In this document: one piece after another, positions 25,121 to 33,624 of the stretch
Layout of the letters: each line of letters starts with the position of its first letter
Position numbering within the stretch: the stretch's first letter is position 1
From: a virus
Reading direction: 5' to 3' (one strand)
IMG/VR virus record: IMGVR_UViG_3300044213_000051
Span: 1-64,000 of that record
DNA: 64,000 bases
Notes under the pieces: model-generated
What the model was told of the DNA's origin: nothing
The model's database searches: none
The model's input: the letters and a program-made list of their open reading frames with translations, nothing else
Translations under genes and position numbers: made by a program

Positions 25121-26172
25121 TGAACCTCTAAATTGATAGCTTCCGTATAAAGCGATTTCATGAACGATTTTACTTGTTCTTTATCGCTATCAGTTTCAAT
25201 CGAATCAATAAAATGAGAAAGAACACTTACAGTGTCTTCCAAATTAATCTCTTCTCCAATCTCTCCGTCCTCAAACTCAGAAAGATCTTCAATAATTTTT
25301 ACTTCAGTACATCCTTTATTATACAGCTTTTGAGTAAATCTGTCAAATTTATAATAATCAGTTTTATTAACTACTACAAGTTTAACATATTTGTCTTTCA
25401 AGTCAACAGTATCTAAGTCCAACGGCTCTTTTTCTTTGTCGTCGTATTCGATTCTGGCGAACATTGTATAAGGATTTTGGATGAATTCGAGTTCTCTTGA
25501 TTCAAGATCGAACAAGTGAAATCCTCGGGGATCGTTATAATCTTGCCATGTGAGTTCGTACGGATTTCCCAGATAGTATATGTGAGAATCATTGCTGCGA
25601 TGATGGTAGTGACCAGAAAACACAAGATCAAACTTTTCAAACAAATCTTTAGATAAACCTTCATGGCTTTCCATTCCTCTATACATTGCAAAGCCAGCGA
25701 TTTCAAAATGCCCCATACATACAACAGCTGATGTTGTTTTCATATGTTCAATACTTTCAGTATAATTCTCTGGACAAATCCAAGGTATCATGGCAATCTT
25801 CATACCATCAACCTCAATATCAACAGGAGAATCAATTACGTTGATATTATCATACTCTTGTAACAATAAATCTGGCGAATTTATTTCATTAGTGTTTTTA
25901 AAGTAAGTATCATGATTACCAGCAAGCATATGTACGCTAATACCTTTATCCTTAAGCTGGTCGAAGAACATCTTTTTTGCTCTGTCAAGTGCGTAAAAAT
26001 TGACATACTTTCTTCTATCAAAGGTATCACCAAGAATAAGAACAGTGCTAATACCAGCTGAATCGAGAATAGGGAAAAAAGTATTGTCATAAAACTTTTG
26101 GTAGAAATCTAGAAATGCTACGCTATCATTCCTCGCACCAAAATGCTGGTCTGTTATTATCGCTACTTTCAA
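25117..26172 (-). CDS. 47: Recombination nuclease, T4 gp47-like (SbcD/Mre11 family)
   Basis: Calcineurin-like phosphoesterase. Motifs visible: DQHFG (motif I), LGDTFDRR (II), AGNHDTY (III), GHFEIAG and SGHYHHR (IV-V), which bind two metals. The frame opens at a TTG at 26178; the TTG two codons later (26172) has GGAGG 6 bases upstream and gives the expected start K-V-A-I-I-T-D-Q-H-F-G, so it is preferred (351 residues). Forms the nuclease complex with gp46. Confidence 0.95.
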   Translation of the reverse strand: MKVAIITDQHFGARNDSVAFLDFYQKFYDNTFFPILDSAGISTVLILGDTFDRRKYVNFYALDRAKKMFFDQLKDKGISVHMLAGNHDTYFKNTNEINSPDLLLQEYDNINVIDSPVDIEVDGMKIAMIPWICPENYTESIEHMKTTSAVVCMGHFEIAGFAMYRGMESHEGLSKDLFEKFDLVFSGHYHHRSNDSHIYYLGNPYELTWQDYNDPRGFHLFDLESRELEFIQNPYTMFARIEYDDKEKEPLDLDTVDLKDKYVKLVVVNKTDYYKFDRFTQKLYNKGCTEVKIIEDLSEFEDGEIGEEINLEDTVSVLSHFIDSIETDSDKEQVKSFMKSLYTEAINLEVQ

Positions 26173-26296
26173 TATCAACCTCCAATGTTTTAATGTTAAC
26201 TGAATACTTCTCTATATACTCACTCAATTCTTGAATATTATCATATGATCCTTCGGTAGTAATACCATCGATCATCATAGCTCGTACACGGATCAT
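26126..26296 (-). CDS. Short protein (56 aa) between the AAA ATPase and gp47
   Basis: Starts ATG at 26296 in an ATGA overlap with the preceding gene, with GGTAGG upstream, and ends TGA at 26126 inside the gp47 start region. Sequence features: IRVRAMMIDGITTEGSYDN, then an acidic helix (IQELSEYIEKY) and a strand. It fills an otherwise empty 120-base gap in a dense operon, which supports it as real. No family recognised. Confidence 0.55.
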   Translation of the reverse strand: MIRVRAMMIDGITTEGSYDNIQELSEYIEKYSVNIKTLEVDIESSDNNRPAFWCEE

Positions 26297-27468
26297 AGGA
26301 AACCTACCTTTCTTTCTTTTGGTTTGTTAACTTGAGTGTTGAAAATTTCAGCGATAGAGAAAGTGATAGTCTCACCACCCTTACGTTCGGGTACAACACC
26401 ACCAAGTTTATCGGCAAGTTTTTTCGCATCACCGATTTGTAGTGGTTTGAACTCTACGATGTCAAAACAACGTCCAGGACGAACCAACGCTGAATCAATA
26501 TCGCGAATAGAAGGCAGGTTTGTTGAGAAAATCATTTTCTTACCTTTGGTAGTTACCAGACCATCGCCCACATTAAGGAAACGATGCATCATTGTATTAC
26601 CATCGCTGCGTGATTTTAAGAACGCATCGCTGTCTTCAAGAATCATAATGTTATCATCTGATTCAATGAAACGTGCAAAGAAACCATCTTTATCCAAAAT
26701 GTTTGAATCGTAAGAAACAACAGCTGATGAGTTTGTGTGCGCAAGCAAACCTCGGATAAAGGTAGTCTTACCAGTTCCAGGTGGTCCAATTAAAAGGAGG
26801 ATGTTTGCTGAAGATTCCATGTATCGATCATAATATGATTCTAAACTTTCTCCATTCAAGAAAGGATACATTTCTTCAACTGGAAGGCGATCGCGATTCA
26901 ACGGAACATTAACAGAGTTTCCGTCTGCGCTATACACCCATTCGATGTGACAAGTAACAACTGAAAAGTTATTCTCTACCAAAGAAATTACACCATCACA
27001 GAAGTCAGCATCACCATAAGCACGAACGCTTGTTGTGTTACTGTTTACATCATAACGAATGTAATTATTCGTTTCTTGTTCAATGATCATACCACTAGAA
27101 CTGTTTGGCTGAATATACAATTCTTTTGTGAATGTAGCTTCTGCCCATTTCGCCCAGTGTTCTCTGTTACAAAGAACATTAGTTTCACGATGTACTGTTT
27201 TTTGATTTGCGTCAAAACGTCTCTTAAGAAGTTCTGATACAATCAAATCATCAAAATCACTACAGCCTAAAAAGATTTTTTGGTTTTCAGTTTCGTTCAT
27301 AATTTTATTCAAGTTAAACATGTTATCAGTGGCATCCCAAGTATGCCTACGAAGAGTTCTATCTTTTCTTCTAGCTCTCCCTCGTCTTCTTCTTACAGGA
27401 AATGGGCGAACTCCGTCAGCAATTAAGCTGTTAATCCAACTGCGGACGCTCGTCGGTCTTGCTGTCAT
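26293..27468 (-). CDS. AAA+ ATPase (BCS1/FtsH-like module)
   Basis: ATPase domain: Walker A GPPGTGKTT, Walker B NIMILEDSDAFLKS, sensor FSTNLPSI and arginine finger LVRPGRCFD, all in the C-terminal half, with a wide N-terminal domain of unknown fold. The true start is unclear: ATG at 27468 (AGGTG upstream) overlaps gp55 by 38 bases and yields a very basic N-terminus (RRRRGRARRKDRTLRR); the ATG at 27321 would remove it. Such ATPases are found next to recombination genes of T4-like cyanophages. Role inferred only as protein remodelling. Confidence 0.85.
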   Translation of the reverse strand: MTARPTSVRSWINSLIADGVRPFPVRRRRGRARRKDRTLRRHTWDATDNMFNLNKIMNETENQKIFLGCSDFDDLIVSELLKRRFDANQKTVHRETNVLCNREHWAKWAEATFTKELYIQPNSSSGMIIEQETNNYIRYDVNSNTTSVRAYGDADFCDGVISLVENNFSVVTCHIEWVYSADGNSVNVPLNRDRLPVEEMYPFLNGESLESYYDRYMESSANILLLIGPPGTGKTTFIRGLLAHTNSSAVVSYDSNILDKDGFFARFIESDDNIMILEDSDAFLKSRSDGNTMMHRFLNVGDGLVTTKGKKMIFSTNLPSIRDIDSALVRPGRCFDIVEFKPLQIGDAKKLADKLGGVVPERKGGETITFSIAEIFNTQVNKPKERKVGFL

Positions 27469-27997
27469 TCTCTTCACCTATAAAATCATCTAGAGACGCT
27501 TTCTTTTTCGCAACCTTTTCTTTTTTCTTGGTCACAAATGAATCGTCATAATTACTATTGTTTTGCATAAAGTCAATGTAAGCATTATGATAATGCCCAT
27601 CTTCGTCATGTTCTTGTATATCAAATGATTCAAACGACATGTCTTGAATCAACTTACCTTTAATATACGACTGTTTCTTTTCCTTCGAAATTCTTCGCAA
27701 GAAAGCAAAGTAAATAATCTGAGTAAAATATGCAAAAGGATTGCTTGACTTACTTGGGTCGAAGTTATCAATATAATGAATACAGTTCTCGATGCCATCA
27801 AGAATCATATCATCTTTGTAACTATAGTTAATAAAATTCGGTTTGTATGATAAGTGCGTTGCGATCTTTAAAATACACTCGCCGATATAATTACTAACGA
27901 TCGGTTTCGGTAAGCCATTCTCTTCAGCGTGTTTTACCTTTTCTTTATAATCTTTTATTGCGACTAAAAAGTCAGCGTTATTTACATATTGTGCCAC
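27431..27997 (-). CDS. 55: Late sigma factor, T4 gp55-like
   Basis: Minimal sigma70-family factor that directs host RNA polymerase to late promoters. The region YKDDMILDGIENCIHYIDNFDPSKSSNPFAYFTQIIYFAFLRRISKEK (residues about 62-109) corresponds to sigma region 2 and is typical of gp55. The C-terminal tail is Lys- and Asp-rich. Start is GTG at 27997 with AGAGGA upstream. It matches the ATAAATA-like late boxes found ahead of structural genes. Confidence 0.94.
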   Translation of the reverse strand: MAQYVNNADFLVAIKDYKEKVKHAEENGLPKPIVSNYIGECILKIATHLSYKPNFINYSYKDDMILDGIENCIHYIDNFDPSKSSNPFAYFTQIIYFAFLRRISKEKKQSYIKGKLIQDMSFESFDIQEHDEDGHYHNAYIDFMQNNSNYDDSFVTKKKEKVAKKKASLDDFIGEENDSKTDERPQLD

Positions 27998-28034
27998 ATT
28001 CGTATCCTCTGTTAATTAATAACAGCTAAGAGTA

Positions 28035-28063
28035 AGTTTACTTCTAAAGGGGAATTTTGTCAA
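28035..28063 (-). promoter_or_regulatory. sigma70 promoter of the gp55-gp47-gp46 unit
   Basis: TTGACA (28058-28063), 17-bp spacer and TAAACT (28035-28040) on the minus strand. The -10 is the same weak version as at the thioredoxin promoter. The rest of the 27998-28153 gap is AT-rich with no gene seen. Confidence 0.75.
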
Positions 28064-28153
28064 ATCTTTTTTCTTGTATATTTACAAAGAAATAAATTTG
28101 CTTTTTATTTGACGAAAGAGTAAAGTTACGGTGTAGGGTTTGATGTGAGTAAA

Positions 28154-28627
28154 TTAATGAATCGTATCATTACCATCAACGAAGTTCTTGTTCTCATCAA
28201 TTATGCTCTTTAGCATATCAAGACGTTTCTTTACTTCTTCCATTGTTAATTCAGACAGCTCTTCATTAACACCCTCCTGATCATCTTCCCACTGCAGATC
28301 TTCTGCTTTATTTCCCTGAGTTGCAAGCACCTCTCGAGAGTTTTCCTCTACGATGCGATTGAAGTGGGGAATTAAAATATGATGGAGATTTTTGATAAAC
28401 AGGATTTTACTTTTGTCAATGACCAGTGATTGATCATCGGAGAATTTTGAATATGGAGTTGCGGTAACGTGTTCTTTACCGTTGTTCCCTTCCATAACAG
28501 GAAACAATCTAATTAACATCGGATTTAAAATTTTGATCTGGTCTGCAGTTTCAGCTTCCAACACAGCCATTACTTGTTCACCAGAAACAAATTTTACAAT
28601 TACGTAGTGCTCGTTACCAGTTAACAT
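28154..28627 (-). CDS. LSm-like protein with acidic C-terminal extension
   Basis: A 157-residue protein. The N-terminus HYVIVKFVSGEQVMAVLEAE and KILNPMLIRLFP follow the Sm-fold pattern also seen in the protein at 12425-12727. The C-terminal half is acidic and helical (EELSELTMEEVKKRLDMLKSIIDENK). It overlaps the uvsW stop by 7 bases and ends the uvsY-uvsW unit. RNA binding is inferred from the fold pattern only. Confidence 0.6.
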   Translation of the reverse strand: MLTGNEHYVIVKFVSGEQVMAVLEAETADQIKILNPMLIRLFPVMEGNNGKEHVTATPYSKFSDDQSLVIDKSKILFIKNLHHILIPHFNRIVEENSREVLATQGNKAEDLQWEDDQEGVNEELSELTMEEVKKRLDMLKSIIDENKNFVDGNDTIH

Positions 28628-30105
28628 AAATTTACCTCTACCAATTTTAAATCAAATTGTTCTTCAGCATAAGTTTTGTATCTTTCTGCTGCGTGATTCA
28701 ATGTATGATTTTTCCAAGATTTCCAATGCAGATCGTCAGCAATATCATATAGATTACAATGCGTTTTTCCATCTTTCAAACGCAACCCTCTACCGATTGA
28801 TTGTAAGTTTCGTATCTTACTTTTCGAGGGAGATGCAAAGATAACATTTTCCAACGAAGGTATGTTAATACCAGTTGAGAAAGTGCCAAACGAAGCTACA
28901 ATAATAGCGTCGTCTTCTCCCTCTGTTATGTGTCTAATAGACTCACGATCTGCAGTTTCTGTTCCACCATAAACGAAAAATACTTTTCGATCTTCGTGAA
29001 CTTTACTTTTAATCATATCGTATAGGACTTTGCCGTGCTTTTCAACGTATTGAAAAAGAACCAGCGTATTGCCGTTAGATTTTACTGCCAAGTTTCGAAT
29101 AAACTTGTTTCTTGGTTCACAAGTAACTAGCCAATCCATTTCTTCTTGGTACGTGTTATTCTTTCGTCCTTTACGAATCTCATCATTATATTTCAGAACT
29201 ACACATGTAATATTTAGTTGTGCGAGTTTCTGTGTTTCCATCAACTGTTTAGTAGTGGTAACCCTGTGAACTGGACCAAACATACCCTCAAGAACTAAAC
29301 GATGAACCTTTTTGTTATCAAGTGTTCCTGTTGTTCCGATGCGATAGCGAATGTTATCCATTTTTTCCATTACAGTAGATAATGACTTCGCTTTAAACTG
29401 ATGCGCTTCGTCTCCGAAAATTACATCGAACTGTTTGAACCAAGCACGTGGTTGTAAATAAACAGATTGCCAAGTTGTAATAAGAACATCTTTGGTAAAA
29501 TCTTTTGAGAATCCACTGTATAATTTTTGACAATGACCAGAAACACTCCATTTATTTTCAGTTGAGTAATCTTCAAAGTCAGCGTATAATTGTTCTACTA
29601 AAGATGTTGTTGGAACAATAATAATACATTTACGATTGTGAGCAAGGTGCCATCTCATCGTAGTGTAGATGATAAACGATTTACCTGATGCTGTTGGAGA
29701 AAGAAGTAGAGTACGTTCTTTATCAAGAGCAGTCTTTACTGCTTCTACTTGATAGTCACGAATTTCAATAGGTTGCCCACGACCCATTGGTTTCAAAATT
29801 TTTGCGAATCCTTCAACTTGTTCGTGAGTGATTCCATTTTGATATGTTACTTGATTTAAATATTCAACCGCATAGCCATTGCGTGTTGCGAATTCTTCCA
29901 CGTATGAAACCAAACCTACATAGAGTGTTTTTCTCACTTGATCATATAAACGAACTTTACCATCCCACAAACGTGCTCTATACTGTGGAGTAAATCTTGC
30001 TCCTGGATACTCGTATGTGAAAAAGTCCGATAGTTCTTGTTCGACACTTGGGTCGCTGAACACTCGGACATAAACCTCATCTAATTTTTCAATTTTAATT
30101 AACAT
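28621..30105 (-). CDS. uvsW: UvsW superfamily 2 helicase
   Basis: RecG-like helicase that processes branched DNA and R-loops and helps the switch from origin to recombination-dependent replication. Motifs: SPTASGKSF (I), FGDEAHQFK (II, DEAH), TGTLDN (III), GINIPSLENVIFASP and QSIGRGLR (V-VI). The ATG at 30105 sits in a TAATG overlap with uvsY and matches the start of T4 UvsW; an upstream in-frame start at 30132 lies inside uvsY. Confidence 0.94.
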   Translation of the reverse strand: MLIKIEKLDEVYVRVFSDPSVEQELSDFFTYEYPGARFTPQYRARLWDGKVRLYDQVRKTLYVGLVSYVEEFATRNGYAVEYLNQVTYQNGITHEQVEGFAKILKPMGRGQPIEIRDYQVEAVKTALDKERTLLLSPTASGKSFIIYTTMRWHLAHNRKCIIIVPTTSLVEQLYADFEDYSTENKWSVSGHCQKLYSGFSKDFTKDVLITTWQSVYLQPRAWFKQFDVIFGDEAHQFKAKSLSTVMEKMDNIRYRIGTTGTLDNKKVHRLVLEGMFGPVHRVTTTKQLMETQKLAQLNITCVVLKYNDEIRKGRKNNTYQEEMDWLVTCEPRNKFIRNLAVKSNGNTLVLFQYVEKHGKVLYDMIKSKVHEDRKVFFVYGGTETADRESIRHITEGEDDAIIVASFGTFSTGINIPSLENVIFASPSKSKIRNLQSIGRGLRLKDGKTHCNLYDIADDLHWKSWKNHTLNHAAERYKTYAEEQFDLKLVEVNLC

Positions 30106-30542
30106 TACATCCCAGCTAAAAATCTCTTCCATTCTACAGCTGTTTTAATTTGCCAGTCACGTGCTTTAATTTGGCTGAGAACAGATTCCAAAAAGTATAT
30201 CATTGTTTCAAGATAATCAATCTTCACCTTCAATGTATTTAGATCAGTGTCACCAGAGAGAAACTCATCCATTTCATTTTTAAGTGGCTTAACACCTTGC
30301 CATTGTAACCAACCAAGATCTGTCAATTCATCTCGAGACAATTCTCCACGATAATAACGAAACTTGTTTTTACGCAGAATGTTATAATCAGAACTTAATT
30401 TTGTGTGTTTGAGTTTAACATTAACAAGTAATCTTACATACTTGGCGTGTAGTTTTGGTGTTGCTGTAGAATTTTCGCCCAGATAGTTATCATCAATTTG
30501 GGAATCAACATCCCACATGTCCTGCATTTCTTCAAGTGTCAT
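30105..30542 (-). CDS. uvsY: UvsY recombination mediator
   Basis: A 145-residue helical protein that loads UvsX on gp32-coated single-stranded DNA. Assignment rests on length, helical basic middle (VNVKLKHTKLSSDYNILRKNKFRYYRG), the C-terminal segment IYFLESVLSQIKARDWQIKTAVEWKRFLAG that matches T4 UvsY, and location next to uvsW and upstream of gene 23, as in T4-like phages. First gene after the promoter at 30567-30595. Confidence 0.88.
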   Translation of the reverse strand: MTLEEMQDMWDVDSQIDDNYLGENSTATPKLHAKYVRLLVNVKLKHTKLSSDYNILRKNKFRYYRGELSRDELTDLGWLQWQGVKPLKNEMDEFLSGDTDLNTLKVKIDYLETMIYFLESVLSQIKARDWQIKTAVEWKRFLAGM

Positions 30543-30566
30543 AATATCTCCAATGTTCGTAGTATA

Positions 30567-30595
30567 ATTTTACTACGAATCTGCAATAATGTCAA
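30567..30595 (-). promoter_or_regulatory. sigma70 promoter of uvsY-uvsW with overlapping palindrome
   Basis: TTGACA (30590-30595), 17-bp spacer and TAAAAT (30567-30572). An inverted repeat CGTAGTA/TACTACG (30558-30564 with 30571-30577) spans the -10 and could be an operator or a leader hairpin. The -35 overlaps the stop codon of the gp19-like gene. Confidence 0.78.
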
Positions 30596-31122
30596 GCGAA
30601 ATTAAAGTAAGAAAACTTAAAAGTTGCATTACCAACAATATATGGAACATCAGTATTTGTAGACTCGAACATAACTGCGTCAATGGAAGCAGGGAATATA
30701 TCGTAGAAATTTACAGTTTGGCTAACGTTGTTGGAATGGTCAAGAATTAATAATGTTGCGTTTGATAAGTTTTTTGCAAGTTCAGATAAAGCTGTAACTG
30801 CGTTTGCGTCTACAAGATTAATGTATTGTTGATATGTTTCAGGAAACCCCAACGCAACAATCCAATTGTAAATTGCTTTGTAGTTCGCCATCGATTCATC
30901 AATTTGAAACTGAATGTTCAAAGTGTCATACGTCAAGTGATCGCCTGGAATTGGGATGTTAGCAAATGGGTTACCGAAATCTGGAGAACCAAGAGTTATC
31001 CCTGGAAGATTTACTTGCTGACAGAAGTAAGACATCTCTGGCAATGATGCGATCGTAAACAAAAACCCATTAGGCGATAATGGAGTTATTTTTTGCGGAA
31101 TTGGGTTAGATGTAATAGTCAT
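30592..31122 (-). CDS. Second gp19-like tail tube-fold protein
   Basis: A 176-residue structural protein. N-terminal FLFTIASLPEMSYFCQQVNLPGITLGSP and the middle GDHLTYDTLNIQFQIDESMANYKAIYNWI follow the tail-tube (gp19) fold, and the end VGNATFKFSYFNF is similar to tube proteins. The true gp19 lies at 37335. This copy could be a tube initiator/terminator or baseplate tube protein like gp54 or gp48 (inference). A GATAAATA late box is only 6 bases upstream of the ATG and there is no ribosome site, so the mRNA may be nearly leaderless. Confidence 0.75.
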   Translation of the reverse strand: MTITSNPIPQKITPLSPNGFLFTIASLPEMSYFCQQVNLPGITLGSPDFGNPFANIPIPGDHLTYDTLNIQFQIDESMANYKAIYNWIVALGFPETYQQYINLVDANAVTALSELAKNLSNATLLILDHSNNVSQTVNFYDIFPASIDAVMFESTNTDVPYIVGNATFKFSYFNFA

Positions 31123-31127
31123 AATAG

Positions 31128-31135
31128 TATTTATC
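31128..31135 (-). promoter_or_regulatory. Late promoter GATAAATA
   Basis: GATAAATA on the minus strand, directly after the gp23 terminator and immediately ahead of the gp19-like gene. It matches the T4 late consensus TATAAATA at 7 of 8 positions. Confidence 0.65.
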
Positions 31136-31143
31136 TTATGAAA

Positions 31144-31169
31144 AAAGAGGGATCCGAAGACCCCTCTTT
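31144..31169 (-). terminator. Strong Rho-independent terminator after gp23
   Basis: 11-bp stem (AAAGAGGG plus inner GTC/GAT with a G-U pair) around a UUCG tetraloop, followed by T residues on the minus strand. It ends the capsid transcript. Confidence 0.9.
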
Positions 31170-31206
31170 AAATACCGTTCTTACGTCGGTTTAATTAAAA
31201 ACTTGA

Positions 31207-32511
31207 TTACATCAAGTTAGTAACAGCAACCTTACGGTAGTAGTAGTTTTGACCAGCGCCAAGGTTAGTATTGCCATTGTCCAATTGAACGAATGGGTTA
31301 GAAACCATACCGTAGCGAGTCTTGAAACCGATCTTAGGTTGGAAGCTGTTAGGATCAACTGCACGAACCAATTGTAGTGGAACGTATGGGCAGTAGAACA
31401 AACCAGCGTCGAATGCTGAAGTACCTTTGTAACCAGCTACGAAGAACTGAGTAGAAGATTGGTTAGCAGCATATGGATCGATATACACTTTATATTTGCC
31501 GTTTAATACACCAGCGAAAGTAGTTGATGCTTCATCAACATTTAGACCATTGTTACGGTCAAGAGCTGGAGTATAGTCAAGAACTCCCGCCATCGCTAAA
31601 GCAGATGCAACATCGCTTGAGCAGATTAGGAAGTTAGCACGACCACGACGAGTTTGTTGAGCAATCGCATTGGCTTCACGTTCGATTTGGAACATTAGAC
31701 CTTTGAATTTTTCAACAGACCAACGACCATTTGAGTCGATATCTAAGTCGAAAGTACCAGCAGTAGCAGTACCAACTTGAGCACCAACTTTAGCAGAAGA
31801 GTAAACTGTACGAACAACTTCACGGTTGATCTCAGTCATAATCTCAGCAGAAAGAATGTTGCTCAATTCGCCTTCAGCGTCAAGACCATGAACAGCTTTC
31901 AAGTCTTGTGCTAATTCAACTGTGTATTCAGCTTTTAGAGCACGAGTTTGAGCAGTTACGCTAGTCTTTTCGATTGAGAAAGCCATTTCAGCAAAAGCAC
32001 CACCACCAGAAGTACCTAGAGCTTCTGCGTTAGCAGTAGTCATACCAGTACCAGTAGTGTAAGCACCGCTCACTGGGTTAGAACCAGTTTGAGTACCAGT
32101 ACCAGAGAAAGCGTCGTTAGCTTCGTTGAACAATGCTTCAGTACCGTTTTGGCTGCTGTAGCGTGATTTCATTGCGAAGATCAAACCAGTTGGTTGAGTC
32201 ATTGGCTGAACACCGCAAATATCGTAAGCGATAAGTTGTGGCATAGCACGACGTACTAGGCTGATCAATACTGGATCGTAGCCAGCTACGGTACCAGTAG
32301 CAGCACCAGAACCACCAAGGGCTAGACCAGTACCACCAGAGTTAGTTGGAGCATTTTCGAAAAGAGCTTCAGCTTGTTTGCTCATTTCGCGTTCTTGGTT
32401 CTCTAAAAGAACCGCAGTCACTTCTTTACGATAGTGATCTTTAATTTGTGGTAGCGATTCGTGTTCAAGAATCGGTGCCCACTTTTTAAGTAAGTCTTGA
32501 CGTGCAGTCAT
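31207..32511 (-). CDS. 23: Major capsid protein, T4 gp23-like
   Basis: 434-residue HK97-fold capsid precursor. N-terminal delta region (to about residue 60) is helical with KKWAPILEHESLPQIKDHYRKEVTAVLLENQE; the mature part carries RRAMPQLIAYDICGVQPMTQPTGLIFAMKSRYSSQ, diagnostic of gp23, and the end PFVQLDNGNTNLGAGQNYYYRKVAV. Shorter than T4 gp23 (521), as in cyanophages. A Gly/Thr-rich segment lies at about residues 135-170. Cleavage by gp21 is expected after an I/L-x-E site in the delta region. Confidence 0.97.
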   Translation of the reverse strand: MTARQDLLKKWAPILEHESLPQIKDHYRKEVTAVLLENQEREMSKQAEALFENAPTNSGGTGLALGGSGAATGTVAGYDPVLISLVRRAMPQLIAYDICGVQPMTQPTGLIFAMKSRYSSQNGTEALFNEANDAFSGTGTQTGSNPVSGAYTTGTGMTTANAEALGTSGGGAFAEMAFSIEKTSVTAQTRALKAEYTVELAQDLKAVHGLDAEGELSNILSAEIMTEINREVVRTVYSSAKVGAQVGTATAGTFDLDIDSNGRWSVEKFKGLMFQIEREANAIAQQTRRGRANFLICSSDVASALAMAGVLDYTPALDRNNGLNVDEASTTFAGVLNGKYKVYIDPYAANQSSTQFFVAGYKGTSAFDAGLFYCPYVPLQLVRAVDPNSFQPKIGFKTRYGMVSNPFVQLDNGNTNLGAGQNYYYRKVAVTNLM

Positions 32512-32526
32512 GGTTTTTCCTTTTAA

Positions 32527-33576
32527 TTACTTGATGTTGTTAAATACATGCATGTAGCGTTTAACAGAAGGGTCAATTACTTTCTCTTCAGTTAAAGTTT
32601 CTACAGGAGTGTCAGTTACTACAGAACTAACTGTAGCTGCCTTGGTAGTGAAATAATTTTCACGAATTGTCTGAACTTTTGCAGCAAAAGTATCAGCGTC
32701 CTCATATGACAATTCTTCAGCTAGACCTTTTAGTTTCTCAACTTGAGTATCAGACAAACCAACACATGCTTCGCTTACTAGTTCAGCACGCTTCATTTCG
32801 CTGATTGATTTTTTCAATTCAACGTTAGAAGCTAATTGTTCGTTTAACTTTTCTTCAAGTTCAGCAACACGATCTTCCATCTCAGCCATTACATCGAACT
32901 TCTCTTCAGGCATATCGATATAATGTTCTTCGAAAAGACCTTTAAGTCCAGAAACGAATCCTTCGAGGATTTCGGACTTCATACCACGCTCAAGGGCTAA
33001 TTCATTCTGTGCAATCCACTGCTCGACAACGTAGTCGAGATATCCATCAACTTTTTCAACAAGACCCTCTTGATTCTGTGCCGCAGCTTCTTCTAGCTTG
33101 GCTTCGAATTCTTCTTCGATTCGTGCAACTTCAGCTTTTACACGAGCCATAACCGCAGCTTCAAAAATAGTAGCAGCTTTGGTTTTAAATTCTTCAGTAA
33201 GTTCTTCGCCATTCAACATAGCGTCGATATCTTCTTTCATACCAGCGATATGGCTTGCTTCTGGAGCAGACTCTTTATCGTTAGCTTTGTTCTTTTTCTT
33301 AGCTTGACCTTTAGCGATTGCTTCGTCTTGGTCGCGAGCATCGTTACGAGCATTGTCAGGGTTTGCGTTTTCGCCTTGGGCTTTAACAGCGTCACCTTGA
33401 CGAATAACATCTTCAGATGGTTCGTTTTCGCTATTGCCAGTTGGCTCAGATTTGTTCATTTTTTCCAAATGATTTTCTTCTGCAGCAGAGGCATTAGCTG
33501 TTACGGGATTTGATTCGTCCAACTGGGCTTTGCGAGACTCAGCAAGCAACTCAGCGATTTTTTGTTCGATTGACAT
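32527..33576 (-). CDS. 22: Prohead core scaffold, T4 gp22-like
   Basis: A 349-residue strongly acidic, helical and coiled-coil-rich protein upstream of gp23, as expected of the main scaffold. It includes KAEVARIEEEFEAKLEEAAAQN and LEEKLNEQLASNVELKKSISEMKRAELVSEA, many Glu-containing sites for gp21, and the C-terminus DPSVKRYMHVFNNI, like gp22. Residues 20-110 are a low-complexity Asn/Asp/Glu linker. TTAGGAG lies before the ATG. Confidence 0.92.
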   Translation of the reverse strand: MSIEQKIAELLAESRKAQLDESNPVTANASAAEENHLEKMNKSEPTGNSENEPSEDVIRQGDAVKAQGENANPDNARNDARDQDEAIAKGQAKKKNKANDKESAPEASHIAGMKEDIDAMLNGEELTEEFKTKAATIFEAAVMARVKAEVARIEEEFEAKLEEAAAQNQEGLVEKVDGYLDYVVEQWIAQNELALERGMKSEILEGFVSGLKGLFEEHYIDMPEEKFDVMAEMEDRVAELEEKLNEQLASNVELKKSISEMKRAELVSEACVGLSDTQVEKLKGLAEELSYEDADTFAAKVQTIRENYFTTKAATVSSVVTDTPVETLTEEKVIDPSVKRYMHVFNNIK

Positions 33577-33616
33577 CGTTTTCTCCTAACTGGATAAGTT
33601 CTATTTAATTATTTAT

Positions 33617-33624
33617 TATTTATC
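33617..33624 (-). promoter_or_regulatory. Late promoter GATAAATA upstream of gp22
   Basis: GATAAATA on the minus strand overlaps the gp21 stop and is followed by further ATAAATA/TTAAATA repeats down to 33601. Leader of about 35 bases to gp22. Confidence 0.6.
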
